Shown one piece after another: positions 17,601-27,000 of a DNA stretch of 47,898 nucleotides; position 1 is the first letter of the stretch, and each line of letters opens with the position of its first letter. This DNA comes from Bacteroidales bacterium. GTDB taxonomy: Bacteria > Bacteroidota > Bacteroidia > Bacteroidales > JAADGE01. The notes below the pieces were generated by a model. That model saw only the letters and a list, made by a program, of their open reading frames with translations. It was not told the DNA's origin and searched no databases. The position numbers and the translations under genes are program-made. The stretch lies in NCBI GenBank assembly GCA_021108035.1, contig JAIORQ010000101.1:1-47898 (forward strand), written 5' to 3'.

Positions 17601-18388
17601 ATGAAGATATTATATTATACACAGACAGCATTCGTCTTCAACAAATTTTAATTAATTTAATCGACAATGCTTTAAAATTTACTGAAAACGGTTTTGTTGA
17701 AATTGGATATTCTATAAAAGAATCTGTAAATAAAAACGAAGTAATTTTTTATATAAAAGATACAGGAATAGGTTTAACAAAACAACAGCAAAATAAAATA
17801 TTCAGCAGATTTACTAAACTTGAAAACGAAAGAGAAAAACTTTATCGCGGTGCAGGTCTCGGATTATCAATTTGTAAAAATATTGTAGAATTATTAGGTG
17901 GTGAAATTTGGTTAGATTCGAAATTGAATAAAGGATCAACATTTTATTTTAGTATTCCTTATAATAAAGATATACAAAATAAAAAAGAGAAACATACTGT
18001 TGCTCAAGTTGTTAAAAATTTTGATCTATCTGATAAAACACTATTGATTGCTGAAGATGAAATATCTAATTTTAAACTTCTTCAAATGTTCTTAAGTGAA
18101 ACTAACATTAAAATTATTCATGCAAAAAACGGAAATGAAGTATATGAAAAATATAAAAAAGAAAAAATTGACATCATTTTGATGGATATTAAAATGCCGA
18201 TATCTGACGGTTTAAAAACAACAAAAAAAATTCGGCTGGAAAACCCGAATATTCCCATTATTGCACAAACAGCATTTGCAATGGAAAATGATAAAAATAT
18301 GTGTATTAATAACGGTTGTAATGATTACATCACAAAACCCATAAAAAAACACAGACTTTTAGACCTCATATATAAACATTTATCATAA
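14693..18388 (+). CDS. Hybrid histidine kinase 1: propeller sensor, kinase, receiver
   Basis: Membrane sensor kinase of 1231 residues. A signal peptide ends near LYSQ. The periplasmic part is a two-component regulator propeller with blades such as FAIDRNGLIYAASNNELG and IYIDNSENLWLALNKGI, followed by a Y_Y_Y domain (about 680-750) with YQFFLEGFDNNWSDW and LPEGNYIFKVKAKN. One membrane helix lies at about 763-787, then a coiled coil. The DHp helix has His871 in ANMSHEIRTPMNA. The ATPase domain has LINLIDNALKFT, DTGIG and GAGLGLS. The C-terminal receiver has phospho-acceptor Asp1165 in LMDIKMP and the TKP lysine. There is no DNA-binding output domain. An in-frame ATG at 14603 would add 30 residues with an extra hydrophobic run, so the ATG at 14693, giving a normal signal peptide, is preferred. 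It is the first of four tandem kinases. Confidence 0.92.
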   Translation: MRKQILHIFFTFILSIYLSISLYSQNETGNPFITNYYAEDYKGHTQNFSVIQDERGLLYFANGNGIIVYDGDSWEMINIPKDLMVRDLAIDRNGLIYAASNNELGYLQPNDQGKTKYISLRDSVNIEGDIGIIREITQIDEKIYFRSTNYLICLDKNGFNHWKAKTSFDLIFIYNNDIYIYEEKNGLFILKNDELIIAPGGEEIIGYTFKTANQIEDKIVFINNNYGLFIYKVFDQSDAEFKHLDCEANEFIIENKVYRSEVYNNKLITATNNGGCLLTNIYGEILNIINIESGLQSNNVNGIYIDNSENLWLALNKGIAKCNISLPITFWNETNGLKGIVLNIIRFNDILYIATHQGVYYLKERKAVKINAQVSSSWNFLKYHDIKSNNNYLLISTQEGIFSIKKDKIIQLAKINGAVTLYQSKLHPEIVYFGATNDIGILKFSEGAFTFKGMIPGTGISVRSIKEEKNGDIWISSFRHDLIKLIPSGNPLNPKKIIKYNTNHGLPSLKNILIYEFKNETVFATEQGLYRYNSETNLFIPEETFKDIFSGKQKDIFSFNETDSGNVWISQLNNKKGSVGYAALNSNGTYTWNSEMFNIIPEMMVLAIYPEKDGSIWIGGSEGLFHYDPSIEKKYNSLVKTFIRKVIINSDSIIFYGNYYENKENKHYFSSKQNENLIFNLSFKYNSITFHYATPDFIDESSTEYQFFLEGFDNNWSDWSLNTKKEYTNLPEGNYIFKVKAKNIYSIISETTKYKFTVYPPWYRTIAAYAAYFVLSVIFIGLIVRLSIKRLKNLNIELESQIEKRTSEINIQKGEILAQSDELERKNIELKKHRNQLEQLVRERTSELVTAKEKAEESDRLKSAFLANMSHEIRTPMNAIMGFSNLLNDKEFDKKKRKELIAYIIRGSNTLLHLINDIIDISKIEAGQLEIIKENCFINIIFDELVNIYEEKNISDLNNNIELKFIKKEDEDIILYTDSIRLQQILINLIDNALKFTENGFVEIGYSIKESVNKNEVIFYIKDTGIGLTKQQQNKIFSRFTKLENEREKLYRGAGLGLSICKNIVELLGGEIWLDSKLNKGSTFYFSIPYNKDIQNKKEKHTVAQVVKNFDLSDKTLLIAEDEISNFKLLQMFLSETNIKIIHAKNGNEVYEKYKKEKIDIILMDIKMPISDGLKTTKKIRLENPNIPIIAQTAFAMENDKNMCINNGCNDYITKPIKKHRLLDLIYKHLS

Positions 18389-18560
18389 GAAGTTGATGTT
18401 CAAATGTGAAATTGTCGGATTTTATATATTTAAAAATAAACATTTTATGTACAAAAACAATATTTGAAAAGATTATTCAACTTGTCAAAAAAACTGAAGA
18501 CCAACAGTTGAGATTAATGATATTGAGATTAAAATACACAGTTAATTCTTATTATATAAT

Positions 18561-20792
18561 ATGAAAATTAGAATTCTGAAATTCGCTGTAATTTGCTTTT
18601 TGACCTTTTACGGAACAAAAATAAATGCTCAAAATCAATATTTAGTTGATAGTCTTACTAATAAGTTAAAAACAGCAACTGAAAATCAAAAATTGAAAAT
18701 TCTTAATGAACTTGGGAATGAATATCTAATGAACTTACCCGTAAAAGCTCTTGAATATTATTTTCAAGCTTTAGAAATTGCAAATGCTGATAACAATAAA
18801 AAAGAACAAGCTGCTACCTATACAAAAATTGGACAAGCATATGCATACAGTGTTAATCTGGAAAAATCTATTGATTATTTCCGAAAATCATTAGCTCTTT
18901 ATCTTGAATTAAATGACTCATCCGGTATTTCACATGCTTACAATAATATTGGTGCTATATATTCGCATTTTGGTGAATACCAAAAATCATTTCAAAACTA
19001 TCAAAAATCTATTATAATAGACGAGCAACTTGGTAATGATATGGGAGTTGCAAGAACACTAAATAATATTGGCGTTAACTATTTTTACTGTGGTGAATAC
19101 GAAAAAGCTCTTGAAAATTATAATAAATCTTTAACTCTAAAATTAAAAAATTCAAAGAATGAAGCAAGTTTCAGTATTGCCAATACATATGCTAATATTG
19201 GAGAAGTATATTATATATTAAAAGAATATAAAAAAGCATTAGATTTTTATCAAAAATCAATAGAGATTGGTCAGAAAATTAAGAATAAAATTATTGTTTC
19301 CACAAGTTTAAATTGCATTGGAGAAGTTTATGATGCTTGGGGAAATTTTTATAAAGCACGCGAATATTACGAAGCTTCAAATAAAATTAAAAAAGAAATC
19401 GGCGATGAAAGAGGAATAGTTCTTACATTATTAAGCATAGGAAATTCGTATAAAAAAAGTTTAGATTATCAAACTGCACTCAAATACTATAATCTGTCTC
19501 TTAAAAAAGCCGAAGCATTAAAACTTACAATAATAGTAAAAGATATTTATGAAAATATTTCTGAAACATATTCTTTATCAGGAAGTTTCGAACTTGCTTA
19601 TATATTTCAAAAAAAGTTCATTATCTTAAAAGATTCAATCTTCAATGAAAATATCCATAAACAAATATCAGAACTTCAAACAAAATACGAAACTGAAAAA
19701 ATTGAAAAAGAATTACAAGTAAAAAATCTTCAAATTGAAAAGAATAACAGCGAAATTAAAACTCAAAAAATAATTATTTATTCCTTATTGTTTTTTTTCT
19801 TATTGATACTTGTATTTGCACATTTAATACGCAAACAATATCAGCAAAAAAAGAAAGCAAATATATTACTTGAAAACCAAAATCATGAAATACTTGAAAA
19901 AAACGAAGAATTATTCCAACAAAAAGAAGAAATTCAAACACAATCCAATGAGTTAGAAATAATAAACAAAGAACTTGAAAAACACAGAAACCAATTAGAG
20001 CAACTTGTGAGAGAACGTACGGCTGAACTTATAACAGCAAAAGAAAAGGCTGAGGAATCAGATCATTTAAAATCGGCATTTTTGGCAAATATGTCGCACG
20101 AGATAAGAACACCAATGAATGCAATTATTGGATTTTCCAACCTTCTGAATAAAAATAAACTTGGAAAAGATAAAAGAAAAGAATTAATCTCACATATTAC
20201 TCACAGCAGTGATACACTATTAAATTTAATTAATGATATTATTGATATTTCAAAGATAGAATCCGGCCAATTAGAAATTTATAAAAATAAATGTTACGTT
20301 AATGAAATATTAGATGAATTGTTTAATATATATGAAGAAAAGACAATTTCAAAATTAAAAAAGAATATTGAACTTAAGTTCGTTAAAAAAGAAAAAGAAG
20401 ATTTTGCACTTTATACAGACAGTATTCGCCTTCAACAAGTATTAATTAATTTAATCGACAATGCCTTAAAATTCACGGAAAAAGGATTTGTTGAAATAGG
20501 ATATAACATAAAAGATTCTTCAAATAAACAGGATATAATTTTTTATGTTAAAGATACAGGAATAGGTTTAACAAAACCACAGCAAAAAAAAATATTCAGA
20601 AGATTTACAAAACTTGAAAAAGAAAGAAAAAAGCTATATCGCGGTGCAGGGCTGGGATTATCAATTTGTAAAAGTATTATAGAATTATTAGACGGTAAAA
20701 TTTGGTTAGATTCAGAATTAAATAAAGGATCAACATTTTATTTTAGTATTCCTTATAATAAAGATATACAAAGTAAAAAAAGAAAAAATTGA
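18561..20792 (+). CDS. Histidine kinase 2: TPR sensor, kinase, receiver lost
   Basis: Sensor kinase of 743 residues. A signal peptide (ends KINAQ) is followed by about seven tetratricopeptide repeats (about 45-345), for example AYNNIGAIYSHFGEYQKSFQNYQKS and TYANIGEVYYILKEYKKALDFYQKS. A coiled coil, one membrane helix (403-423) and a second coiled coil with KHRNQLEQLVRERTAEL lead into the DHp helix with His513 in ANMSHEIRTPMNA. The ATPase motifs LINLIDNALKFT, DTGIG and GAGLGLS are intact. The protein stops just after the ATPase domain at SKKRKN. At the same place paralogue 3 continues into a receiver; here 173 bp are missing and the frame is shifted, so the kinase is probably active but has lost its own receiver. 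Confidence 0.9.
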   Translation: MKIRILKFAVICFLTFYGTKINAQNQYLVDSLTNKLKTATENQKLKILNELGNEYLMNLPVKALEYYFQALEIANADNNKKEQAATYTKIGQAYAYSVNLEKSIDYFRKSLALYLELNDSSGISHAYNNIGAIYSHFGEYQKSFQNYQKSIIIDEQLGNDMGVARTLNNIGVNYFYCGEYEKALENYNKSLTLKLKNSKNEASFSIANTYANIGEVYYILKEYKKALDFYQKSIEIGQKIKNKIIVSTSLNCIGEVYDAWGNFYKAREYYEASNKIKKEIGDERGIVLTLLSIGNSYKKSLDYQTALKYYNLSLKKAEALKLTIIVKDIYENISETYSLSGSFELAYIFQKKFIILKDSIFNENIHKQISELQTKYETEKIEKELQVKNLQIEKNNSEIKTQKIIIYSLLFFFLLILVFAHLIRKQYQQKKKANILLENQNHEILEKNEELFQQKEEIQTQSNELEIINKELEKHRNQLEQLVRERTAELITAKEKAEESDHLKSAFLANMSHEIRTPMNAIIGFSNLLNKNKLGKDKRKELISHITHSSDTLLNLINDIIDISKIESGQLEIYKNKCYVNEILDELFNIYEEKTISKLKKNIELKFVKKEKEDFALYTDSIRLQQVLINLIDNALKFTEKGFVEIGYNIKDSSNKQDIIFYVKDTGIGLTKPQQKKIFRRFTKLEKERKKLYRGAGLGLSICKSIIELLDGKIWLDSELNKGSTFYFSIPYNKDIQSKKRKN

Positions 20793-21009
20793 CCTCATTT
20801 TGATGGATATTAAAATGACGATAGCTGACGGTTTAATAACGACAAAAAAAATTCGTATGGAAAATCCGAATATTCCCATTATTGCACAAACTGCATTTGC
20901 AATGGAAAGTGAAAAAAAAATGTGCATTAATGCCGGTTGTAATGATTACATAACAAAACCCATTAATGTAAATAAATTAATGACACTATTAGAAAAGTAT
21001 ACAGGATAA
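20779..21009 (+). pseudogene. Remnant of receiver domain cut off from kinase 2
   Basis: In the frame one base ahead of kinase 2, these bases encode the C-terminal part of a response-regulator receiver: KEKIDLILMDIKM, then the conserved QTAFAM and DYITKP. It retains the phospho-acceptor Asp and the signalling lysine but has lost the first 57 or so residues, including the acidic pair that binds magnesium. The near-invariant proline after the phospho-acceptor (KMP in kinases 1 and 3) is threonine here, which fits loss of selection. A start at TTG or ATG near 20800 could in principle make a 68-residue peptide, but such a half-domain would not fold as a receiver. Confidence 0.85.
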
Positions 21010-21392
21010 TTTTGTGCCTCTACACGGGTTTATTTTACAGAAACTTGCAACTCACAACCCACAACAAAAAATTCAATTTATAGTAAAATTTGCTTCAAAA
21101 AAAGCCGATATTATCGTGAATTTTAAATAATGTTTTCATTGCTGAATTTATCTTAATACCGGAAGGTCTATCTCTAAACCCTTGATAGTCATTGAATGAC
21201 TTATTATAAAATATGTAGTAAAATTTATTTTTCTAATACTTACAGAAGTTTTACATTTAAATTGTAATTTTTTAAGGATTTTTTTTTTAAATTCGTATAT
21301 GTTAAAGCATTAATAAAATTCATCATTCTATCTTATAATTTTCTTGTTTTAATATACTAATAATACATTTTTTAAAAAAACTGTCAAATTTG
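21010..21392. other. Intergenic region before kinase 3
   Basis: About 380 bp of AT-rich sequence between the receiver remnant and kinase 3. A small inverted repeat AGTCATT-G-AATGACT lies in its middle (about 21187-21201). There are long T-runs but no convincing intrinsic terminator, no TAnnTTTG box, and no coding frame. The length suggests that kinase 3 has its own promoter. Confidence 0.4.
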
Positions 21393-23888
21393 ATGAAAAA
21401 AATTTGGTCATATGTATATATAGTTTTGCTGCTGATTATTATGAACACCGTTTCCTATGCACAAGATTATTCTGATGCTGAAATTAAAACTGTTTTTATA
21501 TATCAATTCGGATTGAACATAAATTGGGAAAATGAAAATAAAATTGATAAATTTAAAATTGCAGTTTACGGAAAAGATGAAACTATTGTGCCCTATCTGA
21601 AAAATTTAGCCGGTATTCAAACTTTAAAAGGAAAACAAATTGAAGTTTTACGATTTAATAATATACCGGAACTCCTAAAATTCAAACCCCAAATTATTTA
21701 TGTAAATGAAAAAAGAAACTATGAGTTAAAAACGATTATTAACAGCGTTAAAGGCAAAAATATCCTTGTAATCAGTAACAAATCACAACAACAGGAGTTA
21801 GTAATGATAAATTTCATTTATTCGGCTGAAAAAACAATAGATTTTGAGATTAATAAAAAAAAAATATCAGAGCAAAATTTAAAAATCTTGCCAAAGCTAT
21901 TACTACTCGGTGGTACTGAAATTGATGTGAAAGAACTATACAAAGAACAAGAAATCGAATTAGAAGAAGAAAAAGAAAAAGTTGAAATACTGATAAAAAA
22001 ATTGGAAAGGCAAAAAAATTTAATCAGTGAACTTAATATTGAAATTGAACAAAAATTAATTGAATTAAAAAAACAACAAAATGAAATAATTATTCAATAT
22101 AAAAAAATAAATGACCAAAAAAAGACATTAATTACAGTTCAAAATGATGTAAAAGAACAAAGAACTTTATTGTCATTAAAAACCAATGAATTAATCAAAA
22201 AACAATATAAAATAAATATAAAAGAAAAAATTATAAAAAAACAAAACAAAAAAGTAGAAGAAGGAATAAAAATTCTAAAAAAGCTGACAAATGAAATAGA
22301 AGAAAAACAAAAGGAAATTACAGAAAAACAAAAAAAGATAGACATTCAAAGCGAGGAATTAGGAGTTCAAGCAATTAAAATTGATACTCAACAAAATATA
22401 CTGATAATTACAGGAATAGTTCTTATTATTATAATCTCTTTGTCGGTACTCCTTATAAAAAGTAACAAAACTAAGCAACAAATCAATAAAGAACTAAAAA
22501 CCAAGAATAAGGAAGTAAGACTTCGAAATGCCGAAATACTTCAAAAAAATAAAAAAATTCAAGCACAAGCAACTGAACTTGAGCGATTTAATAAAACTCT
22601 TGAAGCCGGGAACATAGAAATACTTCAAAAAAATGAAGAAATTCAAATACAGTCTGATGAATTAGAGCTGATAAACACTGAACTTGAAAAACACAGAAAC
22701 CAATTAGAGCAACTTGTGAGAGAACGTACAGCTGAACTTTTAACAGCAAAAGAAAAGGCAGAAGAATCAGATCGTTTAAAATCGGCATTTTTGGCAAATA
22801 TGTCGCACGAAATCAGAACACCTATGAATGCAATTGTTGGATTTTCTAACCTGCTGAATAATAAAGAATTTGATAAAAAAAAGAGAAAAGAATTAATATC
22901 ATATATAACTCACAGCAGTGATACTCTGTTACATTTAATTAACGATATTATTGATATATCAAAGATTGAAGCAGGTCAATTAGAGATCATTAAAGAAAAT
23001 TGTTTTATAAATACAACATTTGATGAATTGATTAATATATATGAAGAAAAACATATTTCAGATTTAAATAATAAGATTGAAATAAAGTTTATTAAAAAAG
23101 AAGATGAAGATATTATATTATACACAGACAGCATTCGTCTTCAACAAATTTTAATTAATTTAATCGACAATGCTTTAAAATTTACTGAAAACGGTTTTGT
23201 TGAAATTGGATATTCTATAAAAGAATCTGTAAATAAAAACGAAGTAATTTTTTATATAAAAGATACAGGAATAGGTTTAACAAAACAACAGCAAAATAAA
23301 ATATTCAGCAGATTTACTAAACTTGAAAACGAAAGAGAAAAACTTTATCGCGGTGCAGGTCTCGGATTATCAATTTGTAAAAATATTGTAGAATTATTAG
23401 GTGGTGAAATTTGGTTAGATTCGAAATTGAATAAAGGATCAACATTTTATTTTAGTATTCCTTATAATAAAGATATACAAAGTAAAAAAGAGAAACATAC
23501 TGTTGCTCAAGTTGTTAAAAGTTCTGATTTATCTGAAAAAACTCTACTGATTGCTGAAGATGAAATATCTAACTTTAAACTTCTTAAAATGTTTTTAAGT
23601 GAAACAAACATTAAAATTATTCATGCGAAAAACGGAAATGAAGCATTTGAAAAATATATAAAAGAAAAAATCGACCTCATTTTAATGGATATTAAAATGC
23701 CGATAGCTGACGGTTTAAAAACAACAAAAAGAATTCGTATTGAAAATCCGAATATTCCCATTATTGCACAAACTGCATTTGCAATGGAAAATGACAGTAA
23801 AATGTGCATTAATGCCGGTTGTAATGATTACATAACAAAACCTATTAATAAACACAAACTTTTAGACCTTATATATAAATATTTATAA
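21393..23888 (+). CDS. Hybrid histidine kinase 3: YfiR-like sensor, kinase, receiver
   Basis: Membrane hybrid kinase of 831 residues. A signal peptide (ends SYAQ) is followed by a periplasmic YfiR-like domain (DUF4154, about 25-175): AEIKTVFIYQFGLNINW, FKIAVYGKDETIVPYL, and the ending MINFIYSAEKTIDFEINKKK...LPKLLLLGG. A long coiled coil comes next (about 185-330), then a membrane helix (336-357), a second coiled coil and the DHp helix with His472. ATPase motifs are intact. The receiver has Asp766 in LMDIKMP and the TKP lysine. The codon at 21390 is TTG, so the ATG at 21393 is the start. A 388-bp tract of the ATPase region is identical by eye to kinase 1. YfiR-like domains act as periplasmic inhibitors or sensors of small signals; direct fusion to a hybrid kinase is less common. 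Confidence 0.9.
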   Translation: MKKIWSYVYIVLLLIIMNTVSYAQDYSDAEIKTVFIYQFGLNINWENENKIDKFKIAVYGKDETIVPYLKNLAGIQTLKGKQIEVLRFNNIPELLKFKPQIIYVNEKRNYELKTIINSVKGKNILVISNKSQQQELVMINFIYSAEKTIDFEINKKKISEQNLKILPKLLLLGGTEIDVKELYKEQEIELEEEKEKVEILIKKLERQKNLISELNIEIEQKLIELKKQQNEIIIQYKKINDQKKTLITVQNDVKEQRTLLSLKTNELIKKQYKINIKEKIIKKQNKKVEEGIKILKKLTNEIEEKQKEITEKQKKIDIQSEELGVQAIKIDTQQNILIITGIVLIIIISLSVLLIKSNKTKQQINKELKTKNKEVRLRNAEILQKNKKIQAQATELERFNKTLEAGNIEILQKNEEIQIQSDELELINTELEKHRNQLEQLVRERTAELLTAKEKAEESDRLKSAFLANMSHEIRTPMNAIVGFSNLLNNKEFDKKKRKELISYITHSSDTLLHLINDIIDISKIEAGQLEIIKENCFINTTFDELINIYEEKHISDLNNKIEIKFIKKEDEDIILYTDSIRLQQILINLIDNALKFTENGFVEIGYSIKESVNKNEVIFYIKDTGIGLTKQQQNKIFSRFTKLENEREKLYRGAGLGLSICKNIVELLGGEIWLDSKLNKGSTFYFSIPYNKDIQSKKEKHTVAQVVKSSDLSEKTLLIAEDEISNFKLLKMFLSETNIKIIHAKNGNEAFEKYIKEKIDLILMDIKMPIADGLKTTKRIRIENPNIPIIAQTAFAMENDSKMCINAGCNDYITKPINKHKLLDLIYKYL

Positions 23889-24014
23889 TAAGTTGTTTTT
23901 TAAATCAAATACTTTAATATAAATTTTAAGTTAATTCCGAAATATACTTGACGGTTTATTTACTTTTTTCTACTTTTATAGCAATATTAATTTTCAGCTG
24001 AAGATAAATAATAA

Positions 24015-27000
24015 ATGAAATATTATCGGAAAATACCGATTTACTTGGAGATACTTTGTTTATCGCTGTTAACATTTTCAGTATATGCACAAAATACTGA
24101 ACACGATATCGTAAATCTATCAATAAGAAACGGGCTTTCACAGAATAATGTCATTTCAATTTTTAAAGACAGTAATGATTTTTTATGGATAGGCACAAAT
24201 GAAGGACTAAACAAATATGACAGTTACAATTTAACTAACTTTTACAGTAACAATAATACAAAAAACACTCTGTCGAACAATACAATTTGGACAATAAACG
24301 AAGATAAATACGGTAACATATTAATCGGGACTCGAGAAGGCTTAAATATATATAATCCCGTAAGCGGAAAATTCACAATATATAAAAACGAAGAAAATAA
24401 TCCGCACAGCATCAGTCATAATAATATTCGTTCAATTGCCACATTCGACTCTGTAAACTTTTGGCTGGGAACTAACAACGGATTAAATAAAATTAATTTA
24501 AAAACAGGTAAATGCACTCGTTTTTTTAGTAATCCCGATAATGAAAACTCAATATCAAATAACACAGTAATATCTCTTTTTGCTGATGAAAATAATATTC
24601 TTTGGGTAGGAACCAGAAACGGATTAAATAAATTCGACACAAAAACGGAAACCGTTAAACGTTTTTTGCACTCTCCATGCAATTCAAACACAATTTGCGG
24701 AAATAACATCAGAAGTATTATAAAAGATGATACAGGTAAAATATGGGCAGGTACAGAAAACGGCATTTCATGTATTTGTAAAAATCAAGAAGGTAACGAA
24801 ATTATTTCATCCTATTCTGCCGTAAATAATAATCTGTCTTTAAAAGATGTTTCTGTTATAAAAAAAATAAAAGATAATGTGTTGTTTGTGGGCACTTTAA
24901 GACTCGGTGCATATTTTTTTAACACCGGAAATAATAAATTCTTTAAAAGCACATCTGTCTTTAAAAATATTGATAAAATCAGAACAGCATATTACAATAA
25001 AGAAGGAATTTTATGGATCGGCACTTCTAACAAAGGAGTATATAAAATTATTTTTTCCGATGAAATATTTACTCAACAAAGAATTAAAGATAAAAATAAC
25101 AATTATTTAATGTTTTTTTCATTTTACGAAGATAAAAATAACATTATATATTGTGGTACTTCTGACGGTTTGATAAAATATAACCGTAAAACACAAAAAC
25201 ACAAAACTTTTTTCATAGAAGATATAAAAAAGCTTGATAACACAATTAGGGCAATAACACGTATTGACAGTAACAACTTGCTGATAGGTACTTACAAAAA
25301 CGGACTGTGGGTATTTAACACAAATAAAGAAACTTTCAGTGAACACAAGTTCAATAAACTATTTCCGGAAAGCCGTCAAATTATGCCGTTTTACAAGAGA
25401 AACAATAACTTGTGGATACTATGCAATACCGGAACTTTTTACAAATATTCATTACCGGACGATAAATTCACAAAACATCGTTTAAAAAGTGATGCTTTAA
25501 TTTTATCAATATTTGAATATAAAACAGGGAAATTTCTGATAGGAACGCTTTCAGACGGCTTATGGCAATATGACATCAAAACAAAACAATCTGCCAAAGT
25601 AAAAAAGAACAATGTGAAAATTAATTCTGTAACCGGAATTATTCAGAATTCAAAAAAGGAAATATTTTTATCAACATACGGTTCAGGTTTGCTGAAAATA
25701 TCAGATAACACAACAAATAAGATAACAACTTTTTCCGAAAAATTTTCGGGCGATATTTACGGACTGCTTTTCGACAAAAACGAAAATCTTTGGTTTGGAA
25801 CAAATAAAGGTCTTATAAAGTTTAATCCGGAAAATAATAATTTACATATTTACCATGAAAACAGCGGACTTCAAGGCGAAGAATTTAATATGGGAGCATA
25901 TATAAAATGCTCCGATGGTGAAATGTTTTTTGGTGGTGTTAACGGGTTTAATCATTTCTATCCTGACAATATTAAAAAAATCAGAAATGAAAATAAAGTT
26001 ATTATTACTGATTTAAAAATTTTAAATAATTCTGTTTTACCGGGCGATACAATCAACAATAGAGTAATATTAAAAAAAAATATTCAATATACAGATGAAA
26101 TCACATTAAACAGAAAAGACTATTATTTTTCACTTCATTTTGCTTGCATTGATTATAAAAACTCCGGGTTTCTGAAATACAGATATAAACTTGAAGGATA
26201 TGATAAAACATGGGTAACGACCGATGCTGATAATCGTACAGCAGTTTATCGCAATATGCCTTCCGGAGAATATGTTTTCAAAGTTCAAGTAACCGATAAT
26301 ACAGGATACCGGAGTAACAAGGGCGCTAATATAAAAATATACATTAAACCTCCGTTTTGGGAAACTACTCTGTTTTATATATTTATCATTCTTTTTATGC
26401 TGTTTCTTACAGTAACTGTTATTCACTTCAGAGAACGTAATTTAAGACGTGAAAAAATAAAACTTGAAGCAATAGTATCAGAAAGAACACATGAACTTAA
26501 AAGCAGCAATGTAGAATTGGAAGACTATAAAAATCATCTTGAAGATATTGTAAACGTACGAACAAAAGAACTTAAAAATCAGAACGAAGAATATTTTTCC
26601 CTGAATGAAGAATACCAACAACAAAACGAAGAACTTACAAAAGCAAAAGAAAAAGCCGAAAAAGCTGATAAACTGAAATCTGCATTCTTAGCAAATATGT
26701 CGCACGAAATAAGAACTCCTATGAATGCAATACTCGGCTTTTCTCAATTACTTTATGAAAATGATATTACTAAGAAAAAACGAATTAAATTTGTTGAAAT
26801 GATAAATTCAAGCGGAGAATCGTTATTACATCTTATTGACGATATAATTGACATTGCAAAAATTGAAGCCGGTCAATTAACAATAGTAAATACCGATTTT
26901 CATGTAAATAATATTATCAAAGAAATCTGCAATTCATTCAGCATAAACGAAAACAATAAAGAAAAAACAAAAATTGAACTGAAAATTTCAATATCCGAAA

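Noticed and set aside
18389-18560. Possible coding remnant ending KKTEDQQLRLMILRLKY before kinase 2
   Set aside because: The frame is open only over about 30 codons, has no start, and matches no family I recognise; more likely chance in AT-rich sequence.
20800-21009. Stand-alone small receiver protein
   Set aside because: It lacks the first half of the receiver fold including the magnesium-binding acidic residues, and has lost the proline after the phospho-acceptor.
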